A DNA stretch of 64,000 bases from Oceanipulchritudo coccoides (lineage in GTDB: Bacteria; Verrucomicrobiota; Verrucomicrobiia; Opitutales; Oceanipulchritudinaceae). Location of the stretch: the NCBI RefSeq assembly GCF_010500615.1, contig NZ_JAAGNX010000003.1, forward strand, positions 682,001 to 746,000, written 5' to 3'. The notes beneath the pieces were generated by a model, which saw nothing but the letters and a program-made list of their open reading frames with translations, made no database searches and was not told where the DNA came from. Shown piece by piece: positions 41,780-52,000 of this stretch. The number at the start of each line of letters is the position of its first letter. Within the stretch, counting starts at the first letter, position 1. The position numbers were made by a program, and so were the translations under genes.

Positions 41780-43306
41780 CTAAAGCGCTTTTCTGAGAAG
41801 GTTTTTCAAGGCCGGATGCCTTAAAAACCAAAGGACGAGAAAATAGCTTCCAGCGGCCAGCGGAATCAGAACAAAGATAATAAGGGAATCTTCCAGTTTG
41901 CCGGGCAAATTCAGTTCCTGAATCAATTGCTGTCCGAAAACGGCAAGGGCGCTGAGGGCGCTCAAGCCAAGTAATAGAATTGCGGGAGTTTGCCATCCTT
42001 TCCACTTGATCGAGCGACCAGGAAGAAATGCCTGCAAGGCCAGGCAGTGGACCAATGAGCTGAGCGTGTTGGACAGGGCCAAGCCGACAGCTCCGTAGAT
42101 CCGCATCAAAATTAGTCCAAGGAAAAGGTTCAGAAAAAGGTTTACCGCAGCGAAGAGCACGGGTGTTCGCATCTCCTGCCGTGCGTACCAGGCACGCGTG
42201 AGAAGTGTCGACCACGCAAAAAAGGGTAAGCCACAAGCAGCTGCCATCAAAACCGGTCCGGCAGCTCGCACGTCTCCCGATTCAAACAAACCCCATTCGA
42301 AAAGAAAGCCGAGGATGGGCTCTGCCAGGAGGATGAGCCCGAGGGCGGCGGGAAGGGTGATCATGAAAATGAGACTAAGTCCCTTGGTGAAGACCTTCTG
42401 AAACCCATCCTCTGAGCCACTGGAGCTCAGGCGTGACAGTTCGGGGAAAACAACGGTTGTAATTGCTATGGCAAAGACTCCGAGGGGCAATTCCACCAGA
42501 CGGCTGGAAATGTAAAGCAGCCCGGTGGCCGTGTCATCCAGGGAAAAGGCGAGAAATCGCGAAACGAGAATATTGATTTGGAAAATTGCAGCCCCGAGCA
42601 GTCCCGGAAGGAATAGCCGCATGACTTTGGAGAGCTCTGGATGGGAATCCAATCCAAGGCGCGGGCGCCAACCTTGCTGGACCAACCCGAAAAGGGGAAC
42701 CAGCAATTGAAGCGCGCCTCCGAGCAGGACCCCTGCGGAAATCAGGACGACCCTTTGCCAACCACTCATTGGGACGAAAAAGAGACCCGCAAGGATTGCC
42801 GAGATCATGGCGATATTGAGCCAGGCCTGATTCAGGGCGGCTAAGCCAAATCGTCCAAGGACATTAAGCATCCCGCAAACCAGAGCCCCGAGACAAATGA
42901 AGAACATATACGGGAACAGGATCAGCGAAAGGTCTGAGGCAAGGTACCAGCGTTCAGGAAGACCGGGGATCAGTCGAGTGCCCCAGAAAAGGGGAATGGC
43001 GACCACCTGCAGGAGCAGAAGCCCCAAACCCAGACGCACCATGATCGCATTCAGGAGAGAAAAGGCCTGCTCCTGACCGTCTTTTTCTAGCGAGCTGGCC
43101 AGGACGGGTATTGAGGAGGAAGTCAGGGCTCCCTCACCAAGGAGTCGGCGAAATAAATTTGGAATCGTGAAAGCCAGGATGAAAGCGGAATTCAACGGGC
43201 CCGAGCCAAGCGAGGCAAAGAGAAGAACATCGCGGGCAAGGCCAAGCACACGGGAGGCCATAGTCCAGCCAGCCACTTCGGAGACTCTCCGTGAAAACTT
43301 ACCCAT
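41780..43306 (-). CDS. murJ: MurJ, lipid II flippase
   Basis: 508 residues from the ATG at 43306. About 14 membrane helices; the MVF-family N-terminus MASRVLGLARDVLLFASLGSG and LRRLLGEGALTSSSIPVL-type loop are evident, with conserved charged residues in FAIAITTVVFPELSRL. It flips lipid-linked peptidoglycan precursor across the inner membrane. Together with murA at the window end it shows a peptidoglycan pathway. Monocistronic here. Confidence 0.93.
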   Translation of the reverse strand: MGKFSRRVSEVAGWTMASRVLGLARDVLLFASLGSGPLNSAFILAFTIPNLFRRLLGEGALTSSSIPVLASSLEKDGQEQAFSLLNAIMVRLGLGLLLLQVVAIPLFWGTRLIPGLPERWYLASDLSLILFPYMFFICLGALVCGMLNVLGRFGLAALNQAWLNIAMISAILAGLFFVPMSGWQRVVLISAGVLLGGALQLLVPLFGLVQQGWRPRLGLDSHPELSKVMRLFLPGLLGAAIFQINILVSRFLAFSLDDTATGLLYISSRLVELPLGVFAIAITTVVFPELSRLSSSGSEDGFQKVFTKGLSLIFMITLPAALGLILLAEPILGFLFEWGLFESGDVRAAGPVLMAAACGLPFFAWSTLLTRAWYARQEMRTPVLFAAVNLFLNLFLGLILMRIYGAVGLALSNTLSSLVHCLALQAFLPGRSIKWKGWQTPAILLLGLSALSALAVFGQQLIQELNLPGKLEDSLIIFVLIPLAAGSYFLVLWFLRHPALKNLLRKAL

Positions 43307-43447
43307 ATCTGTCTTTCTGCCCAGAGGGTCGTCCAAGGACGAGAAAATTATCCAAAGTCCTGCCGGAACTTTGATCTCCCATCCGTTTTCCCTTCCACTA
43401 GGTCAATTCTTCACCCATTATGCGCCTCTTTTAAATCACCACTCGTC

Positions 43448-44485
43448 ATGTCATTTATGGATTCATTATTGGGCAAGCTGCAGAGGCACCCAAAACGTGT
43501 CGTCTTCCCGGAGGGAAGCGATCCGCGGATCATCCAGGCGGCTCGTCAATTTTCCACCCAGAAGTGCGGCGTTCCCGTCCTCCTCGGTGACCGTACCGAA
43601 ATTAAGGACCGGGCACAGCGACTGGATATACGCCTTGACGGAATCCGTATTATGGATCCCCAGCGGAGTGATGATTTTGACATGTTCCTCCCAATGATTG
43701 AGGCCTTACCTGCCTATGCGGACCTTTCCCCTGAGGAAAAGAAGAGCCTCCTTCTGGACCGTCACAACTTCGCCGCCCTGATGCTTGTCTCTGGACGTGC
43801 CGATGCCCTTGTAGGAGGCGCCACCGTCACAACCTCGAGCGGTTTGCGATCTCTTTTCCGGATAATTCCGACACAACCCACAGTCAATACCGCCTCATCG
43901 ATGCTTGTCCTGGATCAGGAAAACACGAAAATCGGCATGGACGGATTACTCTTTTTCGCCGACTGCGGGGTTATTCCCGATCCCTCGTCGGAACAGCTTG
44001 CCGACATTGCAGTTTCCACTGCGGAAATTGCCTGGCATCTCACCGGGGAAAACCCACGGGTGGCCTTTCTCAGCTTTGCCTCGCATGCCAAACGTCCCGT
44101 CCATGCCTCCATCGGGAAGATTCGCGAGGCCGTCCCAATCGCCGAAGCAAAGGCAGCCGCGCGGGCTATTCCAGTCGATTTTGAAGGTGAACTGCAGCTC
44201 GATGCCGCTCTCGATCCCGAAGTTGCAGAGCAAAAGGGACTCGCCAATAGCGAGGTTGCCGGAACGGCCAACATCCTTGTTTTCCCCGACCTTAACTCAG
44301 GGAATATTGCCTCCAAGCTGCTCCAGGTGGTCGCGGGCGCGAGAACCTACGGGCAGGTCATTATTGGCCTGCAAAAGCCCTGTGCCGAAATCAGTCGGGG
44401 AGCCCACGTGTACGATATTTTTGGAACAGCTGTTATCACGGCCTCCCAGGCCATCAACCGGAAGCTCCTCTTCGGAAGCCAGTAG
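43448..44485 (+). CDS. pta: Phosphate acetyltransferase, stand-alone catalytic domain
   Basis: 345 residues covering only the PTA_PTB fold. RVVFPEGSDPRIIQAA at the start, ADALVGGATVTT, the CoA/phosphate-site GELQLDAAL and FPDLNSGNIASKLLQ are diagnostic. It interconverts acetyl-CoA and acetyl phosphate. Phosphotransbutyrylase is an alternative, but the downstream DRTGG partner, which is otherwise the N-terminal part of long Pta enzymes, supports Pta. No ackA lies in the window. The gap to the next gene is 22 bp. Confidence 0.9.
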   Translation: MSFMDSLLGKLQRHPKRVVFPEGSDPRIIQAARQFSTQKCGVPVLLGDRTEIKDRAQRLDIRLDGIRIMDPQRSDDFDMFLPMIEALPAYADLSPEEKKSLLLDRHNFAALMLVSGRADALVGGATVTTSSGLRSLFRIIPTQPTVNTASSMLVLDQENTKIGMDGLLFFADCGVIPDPSSEQLADIAVSTAEIAWHLTGENPRVAFLSFASHAKRPVHASIGKIREAVPIAEAKAAARAIPVDFEGELQLDAALDPEVAEQKGLANSEVAGTANILVFPDLNSGNIASKLLQVVAGARTYGQVIIGLQKPCAEISRGAHVYDIFGTAVITASQAINRKLLFGSQ

Positions 44486-44507
44486 AATCCCTCGAGCGCT
44501 TTGTTGG

Positions 44508-45647
44508 ATGAAGGAATACCTGACCAAACCCGAAAACTCATTGACGCCGCGATTGTTTGTGGCCGCGACCCGGCAGAACGATGGCAAGACAACGACCTGC
44601 CTTGGGCTCTTTGCAGCCATCCAGCACAAGCTGGAAAAAGTCGGTTACATCAAGCCGATCGGCCAACGTTTTGTTAAGTTTCATGATCACCTGATTGACG
44701 AGGATACAGTCCTCTTTGATACGACTTACGATATCCACACTCCCATCGAAAGCATGAGCCCCGTGGCGATCGATGGCACCTTTACCCGTCGGTTTATAGA
44801 TGACCCGAAGGGTATGCATCCCGTATTGGTCGATAGCGTCCTGCGGGCCTTCGACCGGTCAGCATATGAAAAGGATATGATAATCATTGAGGGGTCGGGG
44901 CATGCTGGGGTTGGCTCCATTTTCAACCTGTCAAATGCTGAGGTAGCCCGACTGCTTGGAGCCAAGGCCATTATTGTCGCCCGTGGAGGCATTGGGAAGC
45001 CGGTCGATGAGATCTCCCTCAACAAGAGCCTCTTTGATAAGTTTGGCGTCGAGGTCATTGGTGCCATTCTCAACAAGGTTGATCCATCTCGCATGGAGTT
45101 GGTTCGCCAGTATACAGGGAAGGCGCTGGAGGCCATGGGGATTCCTCTTCTCGGGCTCATCCCGGATACCGAAACCCTCACCTACCCGAATCTTTCACAG
45201 GTTGTCGAGGCAGTCGAAGGACGATGGCTCAATGGGGAATCAACCGGCGAGAATAACCGTGTTCGGAACATCGTTGTCGGGGCCATGACCGCCAACAGCC
45301 TGATCGATTACATCAAGCCGGGAATGTTGATCATAACCCCGGGAGACCGTGAGGATATCCTGCTGCTGACAATTGCTGCATGCAGTGTGGCCGGCAAGCG
45401 GCCCCTTGCGGGAATTGTCCTGACCCGCAACATACAACCGTCCCATCACATCATGGAAATGATTGCCCAGACCAATATTCCCGTGGTGATCAGCAAGGGC
45501 GAAAGTTATACCGTCGCGTCCAGGATAAATTCAATGACCGTAAAGACACAACCTCAGGATGCAGACAAGATTCCAGTTATTAAGAAACTGATCGCCGATA
45601 ATGTGGATCTGGAAATGATAATGAAGAAACTCAATATCAACGTCTGA
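44508..45647 (+). CDS. BioD-like P-loop / DRTGG domain protein, detached regulatory half of Pta
   Basis: 379 residues from the ATG at 44508. The frame is open upstream, but that part overlaps pta and is out of frame with it. Residues 17-200 are a dethiobiotin-synthetase-like P-loop domain with ATRQNDGKTTTCLGL and IIIEGSGHAGVG. Residues 230-340 are a DRTGG domain (NIVVGAMTANSLIDYIKPG). In long bacterial Pta both domains form the regulatory N-terminus. Here they form a separate protein made from the same transcript, probably an allosteric partner. Confidence 0.86.
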   Translation: MKEYLTKPENSLTPRLFVAATRQNDGKTTTCLGLFAAIQHKLEKVGYIKPIGQRFVKFHDHLIDEDTVLFDTTYDIHTPIESMSPVAIDGTFTRRFIDDPKGMHPVLVDSVLRAFDRSAYEKDMIIIEGSGHAGVGSIFNLSNAEVARLLGAKAIIVARGGIGKPVDEISLNKSLFDKFGVEVIGAILNKVDPSRMELVRQYTGKALEAMGIPLLGLIPDTETLTYPNLSQVVEAVEGRWLNGESTGENNRVRNIVVGAMTANSLIDYIKPGMLIITPGDREDILLLTIAACSVAGKRPLAGIVLTRNIQPSHHIMEMIAQTNIPVVISKGESYTVASRINSMTVKTQPQDADKIPVIKKLIADNVDLEMIMKKLNINV

Positions 45648-45663
45648 CCAGACCGGGAACAAT

Positions 45664-46047
45664 CTAACGGGTCTGCTTGCGGCGGCGGTATTTCAGAACC
45701 ACCAGTTTATCCAGCCCGGCAAATTCCATGACCCGGTGAATCGCCGGACTACTGATCCGGATGACCATTTTTTTCTTCAGCTCCTTGACCCGGACACTTT
45801 CCGCAAAGAGCCAGTTGATTCCCATTGAATCAACTACCCGGGAAGAGCGCATGTCCAGGTAAAGGGCGTTCCACTTTGCTGGGTCCACCTTTTCCATGAT
45901 CTCCTTGATGCCAATACGGAGATCTGGCACTGGGGTGCTTGTCACATCATCCTTGATTTCAATATGGAGCCGCTTCTTGGCAGCGTCCAGATGGCTGGAA
46001 AGTCTGTCCGAAAGATCGGCTCCCACAATAATTTGTTCCTTGACCAT
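45664..46047 (-). CDS. STAS-domain anti-sigma factor antagonist
   Basis: 127 residues. A STAS fold with the phospho-acceptor serine in SRVVDSMGINWLF, preceded by the strand ALYLDMRS. Basic C-terminus (KYRRRKQTR). It begins 12 bp after the multi-domain phosphatase/kinase gene on the same strand and is its obvious substrate: phosphorylated by the HATPase domain, dephosphorylated by the SpoIIE domain. The final target may be a sigma factor or another switch. Confidence 0.87.
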   Translation of the reverse strand: MVKEQIIVGADLSDRLSSHLDAAKKRLHIEIKDDVTSTPVPDLRIGIKEIMEKVDPAKWNALYLDMRSSRVVDSMGINWLFAESVRVKELKKKMVIRISSPAIHRVMEFAGLDKLVVLKYRRRKQTR

Positions 46048-46059
46048 TCCTAGATATCC

Positions 46060-47613
46060 TTACGCCGGCACAGGGGAAATTTCAAAATCAAAGACCAGTG
46101 ACGTCCCCTTGTTTTCCAAATGAAATTCGTCACTCAAATGCTGGATAATTCCCAACCCCAAATGCTGAGAGCCGGTATGGCCGATATCCTCAAGGCGTTT
46201 CTTCAAGTCGAATGAATGTCCCCGGCCGGGATCATCGATAACAATCCGGAGGCGATCCTTTTCAGGACTAATACTGATCTGTAAATGAGCAAACTTGTCC
46301 GGGGCTTTTTCACATCCATGGATGAACGCGTTCAGCATGCCTTCCCGGATGCAAATGAGGAGATCGTAGAGTCGGTCACCGAGCTTGTCTTCCAAGGCAA
46401 AGGAAATACTTCGACGCCAATTGGACTGAAGGTGGTCGATATGCTCAACCTCCGTCCCGGCGTAGTGCTCGCTTAAAACTGGCTGAAATTGGGAGTTCAA
46501 GGGTATTTGGGATTTCAATGAATAACTGAGAACGAGTATGTCGTCCTTCGGACTAATAGGCAAGTCATAGATAGACTTTTGGCCGTGCATCAAAGCATAC
46601 AGCAAACTAAATGCATTCACTTTCAATTCATCTGCAAATTCGGGCAATCCATCTGTAAAAATTATTAGCTGGGCGTTCCCTTTTATGGGTATTCGAACAT
46701 CGGCAACATCAATTTCCTCCATCCAACCCAGAGGGAATTTTCCAGAGTCACCTGTCTGAATCCTGCCCGTTTCCGAGACGACATAACATGGAGTAAACCC
46801 GAAGTTCCAGTGGCAAATACTGGTCCCACTTGGCGGGATGTAAAAGGTGGAGCAGGAAAGACTGATCACATCCTCATCCAGGGATTGGGAAAACCCTCTC
46901 TTTCTGAGCGTGCTGTTGGACAACTCCAGAAACTCCTGGACTGGGCAACCGTTTTCCAGGCAACCCCTGAACATGCCCTGAATATAAGTGGAGACAAAAC
47001 CGGACTTGATCTCATGTCCTGAAACATCCCCGACCAGCAGGACCCACTCGCCGGGCGATTTAGAATGTGTGATGAAAAAATCTCCCCCAACCTCATGAAG
47101 GGGTTGGTAAAATATCTGGACCCTGTCACTGAGTTCCTCGGGGATCCTGCTGTTCATCTTTTGATCAAACTGCTTCAGATCCCTGAGCCCCTGCCTGTCT
47201 AGAACGGATTGCCTCAGTCGCTGGGTATCGACCACGGCGTCCTTCATGACCCGCTGAAGCTCGCGGTGGGTGACCGGTTTTTCCAAGTAGTGAAAAGCCC
47301 CCCCAGTAAGCGCGCTCTGGACGATCGCTTTTTCGCCCTGACCCGTGATGATCAAAAACGCGAGATTCGGATCTTCGGCATGAACCCATTTCAGGAATTC
47401 GATTCCGTTTCCATCGGGAAGGCGGTAATCGCAAAGAATCGCCCAGAGTTGTGCCAGGGATTCGCTCTCACATTGCCTGCGTGCTTCCGTGATTGATTGT
47501 GCACTGATCACCCGAAACCCGGAAAGGGACAGGCTCGATACCATAAAGCTCAGCCCGTGAGGATCATCCTCGACAACAAGGACTGCGGGGCTTCTTCCGG
47601 TAATCTCCGTCAT
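46060..47613 (-). CDS. Response regulator with SpoIIE phosphatase and RsbW-like kinase domains
   Basis: 517 residues, three domains. REC 10-125 with phospho-acceptor Asp62 (LCDYRLPDGNG) and Lys in LEKPVTHRE. A short coiled-coil leads to a SpoIIE PP2C-type phosphatase at about 160-375 (HEVGGDFF, VGDVSGHE, IIFTDGLPE, PKDDILVL). A HATPase_c_2 domain at about 390-515 has the N box EGMLNAFIHG and the ATP lid DPGRGHSF. Thus one protein can both phosphorylate and dephosphorylate the neighbouring STAS antagonist, biased by REC phosphorylation. The cognate histidine kinase is not in the window. Confidence 0.93.
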   Translation of the reverse strand: MTEITGRSPAVLVVEDDPHGLSFMVSSLSLSGFRVISAQSITEARRQCESESLAQLWAILCDYRLPDGNGIEFLKWVHAEDPNLAFLIITGQGEKAIVQSALTGGAFHYLEKPVTHRELQRVMKDAVVDTQRLRQSVLDRQGLRDLKQFDQKMNSRIPEELSDRVQIFYQPLHEVGGDFFITHSKSPGEWVLLVGDVSGHEIKSGFVSTYIQGMFRGCLENGCPVQEFLELSNSTLRKRGFSQSLDEDVISLSCSTFYIPPSGTSICHWNFGFTPCYVVSETGRIQTGDSGKFPLGWMEEIDVADVRIPIKGNAQLIIFTDGLPEFADELKVNAFSLLYALMHGQKSIYDLPISPKDDILVLSYSLKSQIPLNSQFQPVLSEHYAGTEVEHIDHLQSNWRRSISFALEDKLGDRLYDLLICIREGMLNAFIHGCEKAPDKFAHLQISISPEKDRLRIVIDDPGRGHSFDLKKRLEDIGHTGSQHLGLGIIQHLSDEFHLENKGTSLVFDFEISPVPA

Positions 47614-47668
47614 AATTGGGTGATGTTTGATTGTCAGAGCGCATCCGCTTTGGCAACTTGAAACCCCT

Positions 47669-49087
47669 ATGAAAGACCTTACCCGCCACTACACACAGTC
47701 GCACTGGTCTTTTTTGATGAGATTGGCCCGCTTGTGCGCCGATGCGGGAGGCAAGGCCTACCTCGTTGGAGGCTGCGTCCGCTCAGCCCTTCTGGGAGAA
47801 GAAGTCCTCGATTTTGATGTTGAAGTATTTCAACTGGAACCGGACATCCTTGAATCCCTCCTTCGTGAATTAGCCCCTTTTACAAAGGTTGGAAAAGCCT
47901 TTGGTATCTACAAGCTATCCGGTTGGCCCGTGGATGTCGGTCTGCCGAGAAGAGAATCCAAGAGGGGATCAGGACATCGGGGATTTGATATTTCGATCGA
48001 TCCCGGAATGTCACTTGAGGAAGCGGCCATGCGAAGGGACTTCACGGTCAATGCAATCTACTTCGATATGCTCGAGGAAGGATTAATTGATCCGCTGGGA
48101 GGTCTTGCCGACCTTGAGGCAAAGCGCCTCCGGCATTGCTCGGAACGATTCTCCGAGGATCCCCTGCGTGTTCTTCGCGCAATGCAATTCGCAGCCCGGA
48201 TTCCTGCAACCGTGTGCAGGGAAACAACCGACCTCTGTAAGAACCTCACCCCTGAGGGACTTTCGCCGGAGCGATACTTTGCCGAATGGGAAAAACTCTT
48301 GCTGGAAGGGAAAAGCCCTTCCGCCGGGCTTCATTTCCTGGAGGAATGCAGGTGGCTTCAATACTTTCCCGAGCTGGCAGCCATGTCCGGATGCCCCCAG
48401 GATCCTGAATGGCACCCGGAAGGGGATGTTTATGAACACACTTTGCATTGTCTGGACGCCTTTGCCCGGGAGCGGTCTGGCAATCGGGAGGAAGATCTCA
48501 TCGTTGGATTTGCCGTGCTCTGCCATGACATGGGCAAGCCCTCGACAACCAAATTGATCGATGGCCACCTTCGCTCCTACGGCCATGAGACCGCTGGCTT
48601 GAAACCAGCAAGGGCATTCATGAAACGCCTGAATCTGGCCACGAAGTTGGCCGAGCAGGTTCTTCCGCTCATTAAGTGTCACATGCGACCAGCGATTCTC
48701 TTTCAGGAGAAGAGTTCACCTTCGGCCATCCGGCGCCTTTCGCGGGATTGCGGGCGTCTGGATCTTCTTCTGCGGGTCTTCCGGGCTGATTCGGCGGGCC
48801 GGCCTCCGATCCCGGACAACAGTCATGAAGCCAACGACTGGTTGCTTGCCCAGGCACGCCAATTGAAAGTGACGTCAACCCGACCCAAGCCGCTCTTGAA
48901 TGGACACGACTTGATGAAGAGAGGTTGGACACCCGGCCCTCACATGGGCAGATTTCTGGACAATGCCTACGAGCGACAACTGGACGGGGCATTCACCACC
49001 CGGGCAGACGCACTTGAATGGCTGGAAGATCAAAGGCCCTCGGAGGATCAATTTAAAGAGAACCAATCCGACCGGCTGAAGGAATAA
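47669..49087 (+). CDS. CCA-adding enzyme / poly(A) polymerase-type nucleotidyltransferase with HD domain
   Basis: 472 residues from the ATG at 47669. The nucleotidyltransferase head has YLVGGCVRSALLGEEVLDFDVEVF with the catalytic DxD, then MRRDFTVNAIYFD and the RNA-positioning ERFSEDPLRVLRAMQFAAR. An HD domain follows from about 250 (HDMGKPST, GHETAG). It adds or repairs the CCA end of tRNA; tRNA-Cys in the window has CCA encoded, so repair is more likely. The last 40 bp overlap the subtilase gene on the other strand. Confidence 0.92.
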   Translation: MKDLTRHYTQSHWSFLMRLARLCADAGGKAYLVGGCVRSALLGEEVLDFDVEVFQLEPDILESLLRELAPFTKVGKAFGIYKLSGWPVDVGLPRRESKRGSGHRGFDISIDPGMSLEEAAMRRDFTVNAIYFDMLEEGLIDPLGGLADLEAKRLRHCSERFSEDPLRVLRAMQFAARIPATVCRETTDLCKNLTPEGLSPERYFAEWEKLLLEGKSPSAGLHFLEECRWLQYFPELAAMSGCPQDPEWHPEGDVYEHTLHCLDAFARERSGNREEDLIVGFAVLCHDMGKPSTTKLIDGHLRSYGHETAGLKPARAFMKRLNLATKLAEQVLPLIKCHMRPAILFQEKSSPSAIRRLSRDCGRLDLLLRVFRADSAGRPPIPDNSHEANDWLLAQARQLKVTSTRPKPLLNGHDLMKRGWTPGPHMGRFLDNAYERQLDGAFTTRADALEWLEDQRPSEDQFKENQSDRLKE

Positions 49088-52000
49088 AACCAGGTTGGAT
49101 TTTCCGGTCCTTGCAGGTAATAGATCCAATTCCCGGTGCCATACTGATAGAACCATGGGTAAAGATTCCTGTCTGTCGCCAGCCAGCCCAGATCGGAACT
49201 ATCCGAATAAAGGACATAAGGATCATTGCCCTCGCCATGTCCGCTATAGACCCAACCAAGGGTCGGCAGGTAAACCCAGGGATACAAGTCTCCGTAAAGC
49301 CGTCCAAGTGTTCGATCCTGCCACCAGCCGTTACCCTCATTGGAGAGAATCGTGTAGTTATTTTCCAACTCGCGCCACGGAAGAATCCGCGGTACTCGCT
49401 GTGCCTCGAAGATATCTGCAACAACAGGCAGGGACCCTCCCGAGATAGCTTCTGGGGCAAGGGTTTTGTTCAGGGGCAGATAAAACTGCAGACTGGATTC
49501 GACTCCGGTCAGGCGGCTGGCATGGCGTGCGCCGATAAGCGCGGGAGAAACAACACTGTCCCAGATCCGGAACTCACCCATTGAGCCCTTGAAGGCGCGA
49601 GCTCCCGAGGGGGCTTCACCCATGTAAAGAGGGGCGTTGCTGTTGTCAGCAAGTGGCTGTGAGGGTGCACTGCTCCCCTCAAGAGGATAGCTTAGACTTA
49701 CCGGGACTCCATTGACATACATACGGACCGGCGTCGAAAAATTGCCGCTGTCATAGGAAATCGCTACATGCTGCCATTCATTAAGCTGGATGGAATCGCT
49801 GATCGAGTTGGCTGCGACTGTGGTGAAACCGTCCTCCAGAATGAAGTAGGCGACAAGGCTCTTGTCATTGTAGAAGGAATGATCAAATCCGTTGAGGAAG
49901 AATATGAATGTAGACCGGTCAAAGATCCGCCCGAAGCCAGTCACATATTCGCCGTAGTCTTCCGGATAGATCCATGCTTCCACGGTAAAATCATCCCGGA
50001 TCGAGAGGCCGGGGGCATTATCAAGACGGACAAAGTCATCCTCCCCGTCAAAATCCAGGACAACATCCGCGGACTGCTGGACAATCACGGTGGCCCACCC
50101 CGTGGATATTCCGTCGGAATCATCCGTCAGCTCATACTGGATGCGCTCGACCCCTTTGAATCCAGCGGGCGGCGTGTAGGCTATGGTCCCCTCGCCTGTG
50201 ATTGTCGCGCTGCCATTGACTTCACTCAAGATACGGGTCAACCGCAATGTGTCACCGTCGGGATCAAGGTCATTTTCCAGGACAGGCAATTCAGTAGTGC
50301 TGTCCGCCAGAACCGGAAAGAGATCATTCCGGCCAACGGGACGTGGGTCACGGATTTGAACAATTCGCCGCAGGACCCCGCCGTTGCCGTCTGAAATTAA
50401 GACACTGAATGAATCGAGGCCATTCTTTGTTTGGCCCATCGAGAATCCGATCCGCCTGGATGAGATACTTTCGATGGTTCCAAAGCGTGGCTGCTGGATG
50501 GAGAGGATAGTCAGGGAATCCCCATCCGCATCGGTGACTCCGTCCAGCACGTCGACCTCGATGGGAAAGCTCGTGCTTTCAACAACAAGACTTTCGGCTG
50601 CAGGCGGTTTGTTTTCCTGCGCTGAAATTTCCGTTCCCCAAAGCTCGAGGGACCATCCGAGTAAGGAACCGCTTCCCCCAGTTCCATCGTCGGTAATGGA
50701 AAGCACCCACTCGCCTAGGGATAGTTCATTAAGAAAGTGCGTGGACAAATAGGTCCAGCTTCCCGGGCTTCCGCTGGAATTGGAATTACGATGAGGTTCC
50801 GCAAGAACGCTGCGGGTCCCGTTTGGCGAGCGCAGCTCGAAGCGCAGATCTCCCCAGTCCGAATGGGACAGGCTAACCCGGATGCGCGCGTGCTGGACAC
50901 GGATATTACGGTTAATCTGGAGGGACTGATTTACGAGAGAGCCCTCCGGGAGGAATGTAGATGCGGTGGAGGTGGCCTGGGCAACTTGCCTTGCTCCAAG
51001 GAGCGGCCAATCAGCGGCCAACTGGACAGCGGCATGCGCGTCAACGCGGCCGAAGCCGTAATTGTGACTGGCCCAGTGTCCAGCCGCATTGGAAGTCCAT
51101 TCCCCTTCGATGAAGTCGACAGGAACGGCGGTCAGGGCGAGAATTTTCTGAACATCCCGCCAGCCCAGTTCCGGTCGTCTTTCGAGCATTAGGGCGACCA
51201 CGCCTGAGACAATCGGGGCAGCCGCTGAGGTTCCACTGAAGTTCTCGTAATAGTCTGCATCCGAATATCCGGAAGTACCGGTATTGTCCGTGGTCAGAAT
51301 GCCCGCTCCCAACCCGCGACTTGGGGCTGAAACAAGAAGGTTGGCTCCCGGCTCACTGTATCCCGCCTTTACGTCATTATCCCCCAACGCCGCTACGGAA
51401 ATGGTGTACGGAGAGGCGTTATATCCGTCGTAATTGGAGTTGTCTCCGTTCAGTCCCCCGTTGCCTGCTGCCCACACGTAGATCGTCCCTTTCCCGTTTC
51501 GACCGTTCGAGGTATTACTGGCGAAGGCGCTTTTCAAGACACTGGAAATATCGACATAGCGAATACCCGCATCATCAGAAGGCCCCCAGCTATTATTGTA
51601 GATGTCGACCGGAATCCCGGAAGAGACATGATAGGAAAGGGCCTCCGCTTCCTCGCCAAATTCAAAACCCCCGGCGATAAGGCGAAGCGGAACCAGCGAC
51701 GCATCATACGCGACACCCAAACCGCCCAGCTCGTTCGATGCTGCAAGGGAAATCCCCGCCACCGCTGTTCCATGACGATCATCGGTATCGAAGGGGTCAG
51801 GCGCAGGGTCAGAATCGTCATCATTGTAATCGTAGCCAGATCCGTTGATCCAGTTTGATTGAAGATCCGGATGCGCGTACTGGATACCTTCGTCAACAAC
51901 ACCGATTGTGACACCGGCACCCGTAATTCCAGAATCCCAAACTGGACGGACATTGATATCCGCACCAGGAAGGCCGCCGGATTGGCCGACATTCTCGAGA

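Noticed and set aside
43905-44507. Long upstream extension of the DRTGG protein frame
   Set aside because: It overlaps pta in another frame and shows no DRTGG or P-loop similarity; the ATG at 44508 is the sensible start.
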